A stretch of DNA of 33,522 bases from an uncultured Eubacteriales bacterium (lineage in GTDB: Bacteria > Bacillota > Clostridia > Oscillospirales > Oscillospiraceae), in contig OMVL01000011.1 in NCBI GenBank assembly GCA_900314485.1, forward strand, positions 1 to 33,522, written 5' to 3'. Below, piece after piece: positions 15,764-25,170 of this stretch; the first letter of the stretch is position 1, and the number at the start of each line of letters is the position of its first letter. A model generated the notes under the pieces. The model did no database searches and was not told where the DNA came from. It saw only the letters and a list, made by a program, of their open reading frames with translations. The position numbers were made by a program, and so were the translations under genes.

Positions 15764-16510
15764 ATGCCACTGTTTCGCAAATCCGCCCCTCAGGAGCCGG
15801 AGGTAGACTTTACCGCTCTGCCCCGGCATATCGCAATCATTATGGACGGCAACGGACGCTGGGCCAAACGCCGGGGACTGCCTCGCACCGCAGGCCATGC
15901 TGCCGGAGCCGAGACCTTCCGTACCATTGCCACCTACTGCAAGGAGATCGGTCTGGACTATCTGACGGTCTATGCCTTTTCCACAGAGAACTGGAAGCGG
16001 CCGGCGGAAGAAGTTTCCGCCATTATGAAGCTGCTGAAAAAATACCTGCTGGAAGCCATTGACCAGATGGAACGTGACCGGGTCAAAATGGCATTTTTCG
16101 GCGACCTGACGCCGCTGACTCCGGAGCTGCGGGAGCTGTGCGAGCAGACGAAAGAGATATCTAGGCATTACGAGGGCTGCCAAGTGAATATCTGTCTCAA
16201 CTACGGCGGCAGAGACGAGATCACCAGAGCGGTCCGGTTCCTGGCGGAGCAGTGCGCCCGGGAGGGGAGAGATCCCGCCTCCATCACGGAGCAGGACATC
16301 TCAGACCGTCTCTACTCCGCAGGTGTGCCGGATCCGGACCTGATCATCCGGCCCAGCGGCGAGATCCGCACCTCCAACTTCCTGCTGTGGCAGTCCGCCT
16401 ATTCCGAGTACTATTTTACCGATGTGCTCTGGCCTGATTTTTCCAAAGAGGAGCTGCACAAGGCTATCGCATCCTATCAAAAGCGTTCCCGCAGATTCGG
16501 AGGGGTGTAA
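15764..16510 (+). CDS. uppS: Undecaprenyl diphosphate synthase (cis-prenyltransferase)
   Basis: Adds isopentenyl units in cis to farnesyl-PP to give the C55 carrier for cell-wall synthesis. 248 residues from the ATG at 15764. Family motifs: HIAIIMDGNGRWAKRRG with catalytic D28, TVYAFSTENWKRP near 78, and the C-terminal RPSGEIRTSNFLLWQSAYSE region with YFTDVLWPDF. The frame extends to TTG 15728, but no ribosome binding site precedes that codon and MPLFRKS is a more typical start; the site before 15764 is also weak (GGATTGG), so the start is not certain. Its stop touches the cdsA start. Confidence 0.94.
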   Translation: MPLFRKSAPQEPEVDFTALPRHIAIIMDGNGRWAKRRGLPRTAGHAAGAETFRTIATYCKEIGLDYLTVYAFSTENWKRPAEEVSAIMKLLKKYLLEAIDQMERDRVKMAFFGDLTPLTPELRELCEQTKEISRHYEGCQVNICLNYGGRDEITRAVRFLAEQCAREGRDPASITEQDISDRLYSAGVPDPDLIIRPSGEIRTSNFLLWQSAYSEYYFTDVLWPDFSKEELHKAIASYQKRSRRFGGV

Positions 16511-17326
16511 ATGGCAAGCAGACTTTTGGTTGCGCTAATCGGCATTCCGCTGCTGCTCGGCGTTCTGATCTTCAGCCCGCCCATCGGCCTGGCAGTGGCC
16601 ATCGGCGTGCTCTCCGCCATTGGTGTCTATGAACTGCTGTGGCAGACAGGATATGTGAAGCATTTTGTCCTGTTGTCAGTCTCTGCCTTGGTCGGTGCCG
16701 CGGTGCCGTTCTGGGTCTATTTCAACTGCAATATCATTGCGGCGGTGGCAGTTATGCTGCTTTACCTGATTGTCCTGTTCTCCGCTGCTTTTGCAAGCCA
16801 TGAGACGGTAACGCTGGGGGAGATCGGCGCTTCCGTTTTTGCCGGCGTCGTCATTCCGGCTCTGTTCTCTACCATCTTGCTGCTGGCCGATCTGGACCAT
16901 TACCGCTGCTTTACACTGCTGCCCTTTATCGCCGCCTTTGGCAGCGACAGCGCCGCTCTGTTTTTCGGAATGACTCTTGGTAAGCACAAGCTGGCTCCCG
17001 TCCTTTCCCCCCATAAGACGGTGGAGGGCGCCATTGGGGGAGTAGTAGGCGCTATGCTGTTCTGCGCCGTTTATGGCGTACTGCTCCGGGTATTTTTCCA
17101 GATTTCCACAAATTATGCCGTCCTGCTGGCCTTTGGCCTGCTGGGCAGTGTGGTCAGCCAGTTTGGCGATTTGACCTTCTCCTATATCAAGCGTCAGTTT
17201 GCACTGAAGGACTACGGCCATCTCTTTTTAAACCACGGCGGCGTGCTGGACCGGTTTGACAGCGTGATCTTCTGTGCGCCCCTGGCAGTGGTCATGGCCT
17301 ATACCCTGACTTTTTTCCGTTTTTGA
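16511..17326 (+). CDS. cdsA: Phosphatidate cytidylyltransferase
   Basis: Makes CDP-diacylglycerol from phosphatidate and CTP in the membrane. 271 residues with about eight hydrophobic segments; the C-terminal signature reads SYIKRQFALKDYGHLF, then LNHGGVLDRFDS. The usual residues before HGG in this family are Pro and Gly or similar (…LIPGHGG); here they are Leu and Asn, a small departure, while K-R, K-D and D-R-x-D are intact. The ATG follows the uppS stop without a gap, with GGAGGGGT as ribosome binding site inside uppS, so the two are translationally coupled. Confidence 0.95.
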   Translation: MASRLLVALIGIPLLLGVLIFSPPIGLAVAIGVLSAIGVYELLWQTGYVKHFVLLSVSALVGAAVPFWVYFNCNIIAAVAVMLLYLIVLFSAAFASHETVTLGEIGASVFAGVVIPALFSTILLLADLDHYRCFTLLPFIAAFGSDSAALFFGMTLGKHKLAPVLSPHKTVEGAIGGVVGAMLFCAVYGVLLRVFFQISTNYAVLLAFGLLGSVVSQFGDLTFSYIKRQFALKDYGHLFLNHGGVLDRFDSVIFCAPLAVVMAYTLTFFRF

Positions 17327-17347
17327 ATTGATTGAAGGTGTGGAACG

Positions 17348-18499
17348 ATGTCTACCATTTCGTTACTCGGCTCCACCGGCTCCATCGGGCGGCAGTCTCT
17401 GGATGTGATTGCCGCCTGTGGAATGTCTGTGTCAGCCATTACAGCCAACAAAAGTACAGCACTTCTGGAAGAGCAGGCCCGTCAATTCCGCCCCAAGCTG
17501 GTGGTTGCCTATGACCCGGAGGCTGCAAAAGACCTGCAGGTCCGCCTTGCTGACCTGCCTGTCCGCATCGCCTCCGGCATGGAGGGACTGGTAGAAGCCG
17601 CCACCATGGAGGAGGCGGATACCGTCCTCACATCCGTGGTGGGCATGATCGGTCTGAAGCCTACTCTTGCCGCTATCGGGGCAAAAAAGCGCATTGCCCT
17701 TGCCAATAAGGAGACGCTGGTCTGCGCCGGCGAGCTGGTCATGCGCTCTGCCGAAGAGACGGGGGCAGAGATCATTCCTGTAGACTCTGAGCACTCTGCA
17801 CTGTTTCAGTGCCTGGAATGTAACCGGGACAGGGGAGAGGTGAAGCGGCTGATCCTGACCGCCTCCGGCGGCCCCTTCTTTGGTAAGACCCGGGAGCAGC
17901 TGGCCCACGTGGCCCGTGCGGATGCACTGAAACACCCAAATTGGTCTATGGGTGCAAAAATTACCACAGATTCGGCCACACTGATGAATAAGGGTCTGGA
18001 GTTTATCGAAGCGATGCGCCTTTACAGGATGCCGCCGGAAAAAATCGCCATCACTGTCCATCGGCAGAGCATTATCCACTCCATGGTGGAATATTGTGAT
18101 AATGCCGTGCTGGCCCAGATGGGTGTGCCGGATATGCGCCTTCCCATCGAATACGCCCTTACCTATCCCAGACGGGCAAAGGCGGTGGCTGGAGAGCTTG
18201 ACCTGCTCCGCTGCCCGCCTCTGACCTTTGAAGAGCCGGACTGCGATACCTTCCGATGCCTTGCCCTGGCATTGGAGGCGGCAAAACAGCCGGGCAACCC
18301 CTGCGCTGTCCTCAACGGCGCCAATGAGGCTGCCGTGGGCCTGTTCCTGGAGGACAAAATCTCCTTCCTTCAGATCGCGGATCTGGTGGCCTATGCACTG
18401 GAGCAGGTACCTAAGGGACCTGCCGACACGCTGGAACAGGTTCTGGCGGCAGATGCAGCTGCCCGAGAGGCGGTAAAGGAGGGCTTTGGCCGCCTGTGA
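17348..18499 (+). CDS. dxr: 1-deoxy-D-xylulose 5-phosphate reductoisomerase
   Basis: The committed step of the MEP isoprenoid pathway, converting DXP to MEP with NADPH. 383 residues. The NADPH-binding start is ISLLGSTGSIGRQSL; the metal ligands D146, E148 (VDSEHSAL) and E218 (TTDSATLMNKGLEFIEAMR) are present, as are the flexible-loop block HRQSIIHSMVEY and LTASGGPFF. GAAGGTGTGG precedes the ATG. With ispG three genes on, two MEP enzymes are in the operon that also makes the C55 carrier. Confidence 0.97.
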   Translation: MSTISLLGSTGSIGRQSLDVIAACGMSVSAITANKSTALLEEQARQFRPKLVVAYDPEAAKDLQVRLADLPVRIASGMEGLVEAATMEEADTVLTSVVGMIGLKPTLAAIGAKKRIALANKETLVCAGELVMRSAEETGAEIIPVDSEHSALFQCLECNRDRGEVKRLILTASGGPFFGKTREQLAHVARADALKHPNWSMGAKITTDSATLMNKGLEFIEAMRLYRMPPEKIAITVHRQSIIHSMVEYCDNAVLAQMGVPDMRLPIEYALTYPRRAKAVAGELDLLRCPPLTFEEPDCDTFRCLALALEAAKQPGNPCAVLNGANEAAVGLFLEDKISFLQIADLVAYALEQVPKGPADTLEQVLAADAAAREAVKEGFGRL

Positions 18500-18540
18500 C
18501 ACTATATTCCCTGCAATTTCCGCCCGGAGGACCCAATTCT

Positions 18541-19605
18541 ATGAATATTCTCTATATTATCATCTGCATCATCCTCTTTGGACTGCTTATCGCTGTCCAC
18601 GAGTTCGGCCATTTCATTGTGGCCAAGGCCTGCAATGTCAAGGTCAATGAGTTTTCCATCGGCATGGGTCCCCTGATTTTCCAAAAACAGAAGGGAGAGA
18701 CCCAGTACAGTCTGCGCCTGCTGCCGGTGGGCGGCTTCTGCGCGATGGAGGGTGAGGACGGAGACAGCGATGACGACAGGGCCTTCAGCAAGGCCGCTGC
18801 CTGGAAACGGTTTCTCATTCTGGTTGCCGGCGCAGCGTTCAACTTCCTGACCGGCCTGATCATTATCCTCCTGCTGTATGCCTCCGCCCAGACCTATACG
18901 GCTCCGGTGCTCTCCGGTTTTATGGACGGCTTTCCCTTAGAGGGAGAGGAGTATCTGATGGCAGGAGACGAGATCGTGGCCATCAACGGCCGAAGAGTCC
19001 TCCTGACCGGTGACATCTCTACTCTGATGATGCTGGCAAACAGCGATACCGTGGACCTCACCATCCGCAGAGGCGGAGAGACCCGGATTTTGAAGAACCT
19101 GCCCCTGACCCTCCGGGACTACGAGGAGAACGGGCAGACTGTCCGCCGCTACGGACTCTATCTGACCACTAAAGAAGCAATGCCCCTTGACCGTCTCCGC
19201 ATTGGGCTCTATACGGCGGCGGACTTTGTGCGCCAGGTGTTCTGGAGCCTTGAGATGCTGCTCAACGGTTCAGCGGGCTTCAATGACCTGTCCGGTCCTG
19301 TGGGCATCGTCCAGACCATGAGCGAGGTAGGAACGGCCTCACCCACAATATGGATTGCCCTGGAGAATATCTTCTACTTTACCGCCTTTATCGCCGTCAA
19401 CCTCGCTGTGATGAATCTGCTGCCCATCCCGGCGCTGGACGGCGGCAGGATCTTCTTCCTGATCCTCAACACCCTGGCACTGGCGCTCTTTCGGCGGCAG
19501 ATCCCGGAGCGGCTTGAGGGCGCCGTCCATTTTGTGGGCCTGGTGCTGCTGCTCGTCCTTATGGGAGCGGTGGCCATCAATGATGTGTATAAAATTGTTA
19601 CCTGA
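18541..19605 (+). CDS. rseP: Site-2 (intramembrane) zinc protease RseP/RasP
   Basis: Cleaves transmembrane segments of anti-sigma factors and signal peptides inside the membrane. 354 residues from the ATG at 18541; the frame begins at 18496, overlapping dxr, but CGGAGGA lies before 18541 and MNILYIIICIILFG is a proper first helix. Catalytic motif HEFGH (H20, E21, H24), third ligand D300 in LLPIPALDGGRI, one PDZ-like domain around 120-190, and terminal helices. The length fits Firmicutes RasP, which has a single PDZ rather than the tandem pair of E. coli. Confidence 0.95.
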   Translation: MNILYIIICIILFGLLIAVHEFGHFIVAKACNVKVNEFSIGMGPLIFQKQKGETQYSLRLLPVGGFCAMEGEDGDSDDDRAFSKAAAWKRFLILVAGAAFNFLTGLIIILLLYASAQTYTAPVLSGFMDGFPLEGEEYLMAGDEIVAINGRRVLLTGDISTLMMLANSDTVDLTIRRGGETRILKNLPLTLRDYEENGQTVRRYGLYLTTKEAMPLDRLRIGLYTAADFVRQVFWSLEMLLNGSAGFNDLSGPVGIVQTMSEVGTASPTIWIALENIFYFTAFIAVNLAVMNLLPIPALDGGRIFFLILNTLALALFRRQIPERLEGAVHFVGLVLLLVLMGAVAINDVYKIVT

Positions 19606-19620
19606 ACAGGAGAAAAAGAT

Positions 19621-20661
19621 ATGACAAAACAGATCATGGTAGGGAATGTTCCGGTGGGCGGCGGTGCTCCCGTCGCTATCCAGTCCATGTGCTCTACGCC
19701 CACTCACGATGTGGAAAAAACAGTGGCCCAGATCCACCGTCTGGAGGCAGCCGGATGCGAGATCATACGGGTGGCTGTCCCCGACCGGGCGGCAGCCAAA
19801 GCCATCGGAGCCATCCGGGAGCGGATCCGCATTCCCCTGGTGGTGGATATTCACTTTGATTATAAGCTGGCCCTGGAGTGCATCGCCGCCGGGGCGGATA
19901 AGGTCCGCATCAACCCGGGCAACATCGGCTCCGAGGACCGGGTCAAGGCTGTGGCGGACGCCTGCCGGCAGAAGAATATCCCTATCCGCATCGGCGTCAA
20001 CGGCGGCAGCTTGGAAAAGGATCTGCTGGCTAAGTACGGCAAGGTCTGCCCCCAGGCGCTTGTAGACTCCGCATTCGGACACATCCGGCTGCTGAACAAG
20101 TTTGATTTTGACGATATTTGCGTCTCCCTCAAGTCCTCCAGCGTCCCCGTCACCATGGCTGCCTATCAGCTCATGAGCCAACAGAGCGACTATCCTCTCC
20201 ACCTGGGCGTCACAGAGGCAGGTACCCCTACCATGGGTGTCATCAAGTCCGCCATGGGCATCGGCGGACTTCTGGCTTTGGGTATCGGAGATACCTTCCG
20301 TGTCACGCTGACCGCTGACCCCTGCGAGGAGATCGTGGCGGCCAAGCGTATTTTGCAGGCTGCGGGTCTCCGTCAGGATGGTCCCAACCTGATCTCCTGT
20401 CCCACTTGCGGACGCACCCGCATTGACCTGATCCCTCTGGCCAATCAAGTGGAAGAGCGGCTGAAAGAGGTACATAAGCCCATCACGGTGGCAGTCATGG
20501 GCTGCGTGGTCAACGGTCCCGGCGAGGCGTCTGCTGCCGACGTGGGCATTGCTGGCGGCAAGGGCATGGGCTTTATCTTCCGGCACGGGGAGATCATCAA
20601 AAAACAGGTTCCGGAGGATCAGCTGATTGATGAGCTGTTCCGGGTGATCGATCAGCTCTAA
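19621..20661 (+). CDS. ispG: 4-hydroxy-3-methylbut-2-en-1-yl diphosphate synthase
   Basis: Reduces MEcPP to HMBPP, the penultimate MEP step, using a 4Fe-4S cluster. 346 residues, the short two-domain bacterial form. Cluster ligands C260 and C263 (SCPTCGRTRIDL), C295 (MGCVVNGPGE) and E302 are all present; the barrel part shows IRVAVPD, VDIHFDYKLA and KVRINPGNIG. AGGAGA precedes the ATG, 15 bases after the rseP stop. proS, which sits between rseP and polC in Bacillus, is absent here. Confidence 0.97.
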   Translation: MTKQIMVGNVPVGGGAPVAIQSMCSTPTHDVEKTVAQIHRLEAAGCEIIRVAVPDRAAAKAIGAIRERIRIPLVVDIHFDYKLALECIAAGADKVRINPGNIGSEDRVKAVADACRQKNIPIRIGVNGGSLEKDLLAKYGKVCPQALVDSAFGHIRLLNKFDFDDICVSLKSSSVPVTMAAYQLMSQQSDYPLHLGVTEAGTPTMGVIKSAMGIGGLLALGIGDTFRVTLTADPCEEIVAAKRILQAAGLRQDGPNLISCPTCGRTRIDLIPLANQVEERLKEVHKPITVAVMGCVVNGPGEASAADVGIAGGKGMGFIFRHGEIIKKQVPEDQLIDELFRVIDQL

Positions 20662-20677
20662 CTGAATATGATTCCAA

Positions 20678-20719
20678 CTAAAGCAGGGGAGCGCAGATTG
20701 GTGCGGTTGCCTGCTTTAG
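20678..20719 (+). terminator. Hairpin after ispG, terminator-like without U-tract
   Basis: A perfect 10-bp stem, CTAAAGCAGG/CCTGCTTTAG (20678-20687, 20710-20719), encloses a smaller CGCA/TGCG stem (20692-20695, 20702-20705). It starts 17 bases after the ispG stop and ends 21 bases before the -35 of the polC promoter. The lack of a T run makes termination uncertain. Confidence 0.5.
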
Positions 20720-20740
20720 CGTCGTATGGGCCTTTCATGC

Positions 20741-20770
20741 TTGTACGGGCACAGGGTCTTGTGATATAAT
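20741..20770 (+). promoter_or_regulatory. polC promoter with extended -10
   Basis: TTGTAC (20741-20746), 18-base spacer, perfect TATAAT (20765-20770) preceded by TGA, an extended -10. Transcription should start near 20777, leaving a leader of about 160 nt before polC. Confidence 0.85.
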
Positions 20771-20793
20771 ATCTGCAGATGCAGATGTTATAT

Positions 20794-20929
20794 TGCGCAT
20801 CGCCTCTCTGAGGCGATGCGCATAAAATCTGAGCCGTGCCGTCGGAGACGGCACATGGCGATATATCATGTCCGCAGGATGGGATATGATATGATAAATG
20901 ATCAATAATGGCATTTTATGCGTAGGTGA
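20794..20929 (+). promoter_or_regulatory. Structured 5' leader of polC, candidate cis-regulatory RNA
   Basis: Three strong hairpins follow the promoter. H1 is a perfect 12-bp stem (20794-20805/20811-20822). H2 is an 8-bp GC stem, GTGCCGTC/GACGGCAC (20836-20843/20847-20854). H3 is an 11-bp stem with one G-U (20863-20873/20882-20892). In addition, GCGCATAAAAT (20818-20828) pairs with ATTTTATGCGT (20913-20923), a long-range stem enclosing H2 and H3. Its 3' arm abuts the ribosome binding site TAGGTGA (20923-20929), and its 5' arm overlaps the 3' arm of H1, so H1 and this stem exclude each other in part. This is the layout of a translational switch. I do not recognise a known riboswitch class. Confidence 0.55.
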
Positions 20930-20935
20930 ATCCCC

Positions 20936-23900
20936 ATGTCCTTAAAAGAACCGATCCCGTTGCTCCGGCTGTTTGGGCAGTGTAAGCCCACCGGCTACCT
21001 GTCGGAGCTGGCCGAAAACTGCATCGTACACGACGCTTGCCTCTGTCAAAAGGAGCGTACCGCCGATCTGCTGGTCGCTTTTGGAGACCGGCCTCCCAAC
21101 CCGGCCAGCCGCCGGGCGCTGGAGACCGTTCTGGCCGGTTGCTACGGTATGAGCCGCGTCACACTGCGGCCGATGGAACCGGCGGAGCAGCTGACGGAAG
21201 CGCAGGAGGTGGCTTCTGTCCCCACCACGGAGGACGAGCGCCCGCCTATTCCCGAGGAGGAGCCGCCTGAGCCGGAAGCGCCCCCAACGGAGGAGGAAGA
21301 CGTCTTCAGTCAGACGGCTGCGCTGCGGGAGGCTGCCATGAAAGAGGCCGTCCGCAACGTATCCTCTCAGCCCCGAAAGCAGCGTCCGGACCGTGCAGAG
21401 CCTGTTGCCTCCGGCAATATGATCTTCGGCAAGGGCATCCACCGTAAGGTCATCCCCATGAAGGACGTAACGCTGGATATGGGCATGGTGGCCGTCTGCG
21501 GTAAGGTGTTTCTGGTAGAGCACCGGGAACTGGCCAAGCGTAAGGCCTGGGTGGTCAACTTCTATATCACCGACTATACCAACTCCCTGGTAGTCTCTCG
21601 TTTTTTGGAAAACCGGCAGGCAAAACCTGTTTTGGAACAGATCAAAAAAGGGATGTACGTCGTGGTCGAGGGAAAACTTGGCATCAACGGCTACTCCAAC
21701 GAGATGGAACTGAGTCCCACCGCCATCGCCCCGGCCAAGGCCCCCCCTGGCAGAGCAGATACCGCCAAGGAAAAGCGGGTGGAGCTCCACCTCCATACCC
21801 GCTTTTCCACCATGGATGCCCTCACCGAGGTCAAGGACGCCGTCAAGCGGGCTATCTCTTGGGGGCATCCCGCCATTGCCGTCACCGACCATGGCGTGGC
21901 CCAGGCATTTCCCGACGCATGGCACGCAGCGGGAGATAAGATCAAAGTCCTCTACGGCGTGGAGGCGTACTACATCAACGATGTGGATGACCGGGTGGTG
22001 GTCCACGGCGAGTCTGATGCCGGGCTGGACGACGAGATCGTCTGCTTTGACATTGAGACCACCGGCCTGAACCGGGAGACGGAGTACCTCACCGAAATTG
22101 GCGCTGTCGTGCTGAAAAACGGCGAGATCTGCGAGCGCTATAATACCTTTGTTCACCCTGAAAAGCCCATCCCCCGCGAGGTAGTGGAGCTGACAGGCAT
22201 TACGGACGAGATGGTTGCCGACGCCCCCAGCCAGAGCGAAGCCTTGAATCATTTCCTGGACTGGGTAGGGGACCGACCTCTTGCCGCCCACAACGCCGAT
22301 TTTGATATGAGCTTCCTCGCCATAGGCTGTGAGCGGATGGGGAGGCCCTTCTGCAATGCCTCTATCGACACTCTGATCCTGGCGCAAAACCTGCTGCCTG
22401 ATCTGGGGAAATACAAGCTGGACATTGTGGCGAACCGACTGAATCTGCCCGAATTCAACCACCACCGGGCCAGCGACGACGCCGCCACCGTGGGTTATAT
22501 GCTGATGCCTTTCCGCAAAATGCTCTCCGATATGGGGGTAGATCGCATTGACCAGATCAACCCCGCAATGCGTGGTCTGCGGAAAAACGGCAAGCGCCGC
22601 CAGAGACCCCAGCATCTCATCGTTCTGGCGAAAAATCAGACGGGCCTCCGCAATCTCTACAAGCTCATTTCCCTGGCCCATTTGGAGCATTTCAAACGCT
22701 ATCCCATTATGCCGAAAAGCGAGATCATGGAGAATCGGGAGGGGCTGATCATCGGCTCGGCCTGCGAGGCGGGTGAGCTGTTTCAGGCCATTGTGGACCG
22801 CAAGAGCTATGGCGAACTGAAACGTATTGCCGGCTGGTATGACTATCTGGAGATTCAGCCCATTTGCAATAACCGCTTTCTCATCGGCGCCGGCAAGGCA
22901 AAGGACGACGAGGAACTGCGCAATTTCAACCGCACCGTCCTGCGTCTGGCCAAAGATCTGAACAAGCCCTGCTGTGCCACAGGCGACGTCCACTTTCTGG
23001 ACCCGGAGGACGAGATCTACCGCCATGTCTTACAGGCAGCACAGGGTTTCGACGATGCGGACAAGAGTTTGCCCATCTACTTCAAGACCACTGACGAGAT
23101 GCTGGAGGAGTTTGCCTACCTGGGCGAGGAGGACTGCTATAAAGTCGTCATCGGCGACCCCAACCGCATTGCCAAGTGGTGTGACCCCATTCCGCCGCTG
23201 CCCAGAGGACTGTTTGCCCCCAAGCTGAAAGACTCCGCCAAGGAGCTGGAATACCTGGTCTATTCCAAGGCCCATGAGTTGTACGGCGAAAGCCTGCCCC
23301 AGATCGTCCAGGACCGAATTGATCTGGAACTTCCCGGCATTATTCAGCGGAAGTATGACGTCATCTATATGTCTGCCCAGAAGCTGGTAGCGGATTCTCT
23401 GGCTCACGGCTATCTGGTCGGCTCCCGAGGTTCTGTCGGCTCCTCACTGGTAGCCTTTCTCTCCGGCATTACCGAGGTCAACAGTCTCTCGCCCCACTAC
23501 CGCTGCCCCAAGTGCAAGTTTTCCGACTTTGATGTGGACGCAGTTATCTACGGCTGCGGCGCTGACCTGCCGGACCGGGACTGTCCTGTCTGCGGCACAA
23601 AACTAAAAAAGGACGGCTTCAACATCCCGTTTGAGACCTTCCTGGGCTACGGCGGAACAAAGGTGCCTGATATTGACCTGAACTTCTCCGGAGAATACCA
23701 GTCCAGCGCCCACCGCTATACCTTTGAGCTTTTCGGCCAGTCCCATGTGTTCCGCGCCGGTACGGTGGGCACTGTGGCGGAAAAAACGGCCTACGGCTAC
23801 GTCCTCAAATATACGGAGGAGCGAAACGGCCGGCCCAACAAGGCGGAGTTGGCCCGCCTTGCCTCCGGCTGCGTGGGTATCAAGCGCACCACCGGTCAGC

Positions 23901-25108
23901 ATCCCGGCGGCATGGTGGTCATTCCCGGCGACAAGGAGATCTATGATTTCTGCCCGGTGCAGCATCCGGCGGACGACCCCAATACCGACATTGTCACCAC
24001 CCACTTTGAGTATCACTCCATGGAGGAGAATTTGCTCAAGCTGGACATGCTGGGCCACGATGACCCCACCATGATCCGTATGCTGCAGGACGTCTCCGGC
24101 ATTGACCCGATCCAAATCCCCTTGGATGATAAGGATACCATGTCCATCTTCTGCTCCTCCAAGGTGCTGGGCTATGAGAATGACGAAATTCTCGGCCCCA
24201 CAGGTGCTGTGGCCATTCCGGAGTTCGGTACCGGCTTTACCCGGCAAATGCTGGTGGATACCCAGCCGAAGAATTTTAATACCCTGCTGCGGCTTTCCGG
24301 CTTTTCCCACGGCACCGACGTTTGGCTGGGTAACGCCAAGGACCTGATCGTCTCCGGCACAGCCTCTGTTTCTGAGGCTGTGGGCTGCCGTGACGATATT
24401 ATGATCTACCTCATTCAGAAGGGAATCGAGCCGCTGAAGGCCTTTAAATTCATGGAAGCGGTCCGTAAGGGCGTCATCCACAAGGGCAAGCCCTGGCCGG
24501 AGGGCATTGAGGATGAGATGCGGGCGCATGACATCCCGGAGTGGTACATTGAGTCCTGCCACAAGATCAAGTATCTGTTTCCTAAGGCCCACGCAGTCGC
24601 CTATGTTATGATGGCATTCCGTATCGCCTGGTTTAAGGTCCATGACCCTCTGGCTTTCTACGCCGCCTATTTCTCCATCCGGGCAAAGGCGGTGGATGCC
24701 ACCTGCATGTGCCTGGGGTTGGATGTCTGCATGGACAAGATGAAGGAGCTGAAAGGGAAAGAAAAGACCACCGACGTGGAGGACAAGATGCTCACCACCC
24801 TGGAAGTCTGCTACGAGTTCTACATCCGTGGTTTCCGGTTTGCCAAAATGGATCTGTACGAGTCTGAGGCCACCCGCTTTCAGATCGACCGGGAGGAAAA
24901 AACGCTCCGGCCGCCCTTCACCGCCTGTCCCGGCCTGGGAGAATCGGCGGCCCAGTCCATTGTCGAGGCCCGCAAGACAAAGCGCTTTATCTCTGTGGAG
25001 GAGCTGAACGCCTCCTGCCCTAAGCTGTCCAAGGCTCATATCGACCTGCTGCGCCACATGGGCGCCCTGGACGGTATGCCGGATACCAGCCAGATCACCT
25101 TTTTCTGA
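20936..25108 (+). CDS. polC: DNA polymerase III, PolC-type alpha subunit with proofreading exonuclease
   Basis: The Gram-positive replicative polymerase, 1390 residues (B. subtilis PolC is ~1437). Order: N-terminal domain (~1-85); a Pro/Glu-rich linker (94-124); OB fold (~170-265); first half of the PHP domain from ~280 (H285, H287 in ELHLHTRFS); an inserted DnaQ-like 3'-5' exonuclease (~368-530; D372, E374 in FDIETTGL, HRASDDAATVGYML at its end); second half of PHP; a zinc finger (C857, C860, C883, C886); palm with PDIDLNFSGEYQ (D912, D914); C-terminal fingers and PHP-distal parts with FPKAHAVAYVMMAFRIAWFK. Start: ATG at 20936, just after TAGGTGA. It is set off from the upstream operon by its own promoter and a structured leader. 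Confidence 0.98.
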   Translation: MSLKEPIPLLRLFGQCKPTGYLSELAENCIVHDACLCQKERTADLLVAFGDRPPNPASRRALETVLAGCYGMSRVTLRPMEPAEQLTEAQEVASVPTTEDERPPIPEEEPPEPEAPPTEEEDVFSQTAALREAAMKEAVRNVSSQPRKQRPDRAEPVASGNMIFGKGIHRKVIPMKDVTLDMGMVAVCGKVFLVEHRELAKRKAWVVNFYITDYTNSLVVSRFLENRQAKPVLEQIKKGMYVVVEGKLGINGYSNEMELSPTAIAPAKAPPGRADTAKEKRVELHLHTRFSTMDALTEVKDAVKRAISWGHPAIAVTDHGVAQAFPDAWHAAGDKIKVLYGVEAYYINDVDDRVVVHGESDAGLDDEIVCFDIETTGLNRETEYLTEIGAVVLKNGEICERYNTFVHPEKPIPREVVELTGITDEMVADAPSQSEALNHFLDWVGDRPLAAHNADFDMSFLAIGCERMGRPFCNASIDTLILAQNLLPDLGKYKLDIVANRLNLPEFNHHRASDDAATVGYMLMPFRKMLSDMGVDRIDQINPAMRGLRKNGKRRQRPQHLIVLAKNQTGLRNLYKLISLAHLEHFKRYPIMPKSEIMENREGLIIGSACEAGELFQAIVDRKSYGELKRIAGWYDYLEIQPICNNRFLIGAGKAKDDEELRNFNRTVLRLAKDLNKPCCATGDVHFLDPEDEIYRHVLQAAQGFDDADKSLPIYFKTTDEMLEEFAYLGEEDCYKVVIGDPNRIAKWCDPIPPLPRGLFAPKLKDSAKELEYLVYSKAHELYGESLPQIVQDRIDLELPGIIQRKYDVIYMSAQKLVADSLAHGYLVGSRGSVGSSLVAFLSGITEVNSLSPHYRCPKCKFSDFDVDAVIYGCGADLPDRDCPVCGTKLKKDGFNIPFETFLGYGGTKVPDIDLNFSGEYQSSAHRYTFELFGQSHVFRAGTVGTVAEKTAYGYVLKYTEERNGRPNKAELARLASGCVGIKRTTGQHPGGMVVIPGDKEIYDFCPVQHPADDPNTDIVTTHFEYHSMEENLLKLDMLGHDDPTMIRMLQDVSGIDPIQIPLDDKDTMSIFCSSKVLGYENDEILGPTGAVAIPEFGTGFTRQMLVDTQPKNFNTLLRLSGFSHGTDVWLGNAKDLIVSGTASVSEAVGCRDDIMIYLIQKGIEPLKAFKFMEAVRKGVIHKGKPWPEGIEDEMRAHDIPEWYIESCHKIKYLFPKAHAVAYVMMAFRIAWFKVHDPLAFYAAYFSIRAKAVDATCMCLGLDVCMDKMKELKGKEKTTDVEDKMLTTLEVCYEFYIRGFRFAKMDLYESEATRFQIDREEKTLRPPFTACPGLGESAAQSIVEARKTKRFISVEELNASCPKLSKAHIDLLRHMGALDGMPDTSQITFF

Positions 25109-25170
25109 CCGACAACACCTCTGCGCCAAGAGCAGAGACCGTTCCGGCCCCAATTTTGGAAGTTCTGTCA

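Noticed and set aside
20942-23026. 694-codon open frame on the minus strand inside polC
   Set aside because: Shadow of polC: the translated sequence has no family features, is His/Gly/Val-rich as expected from antisense of GC-rich codons, and polC is unmistakable on the plus strand.
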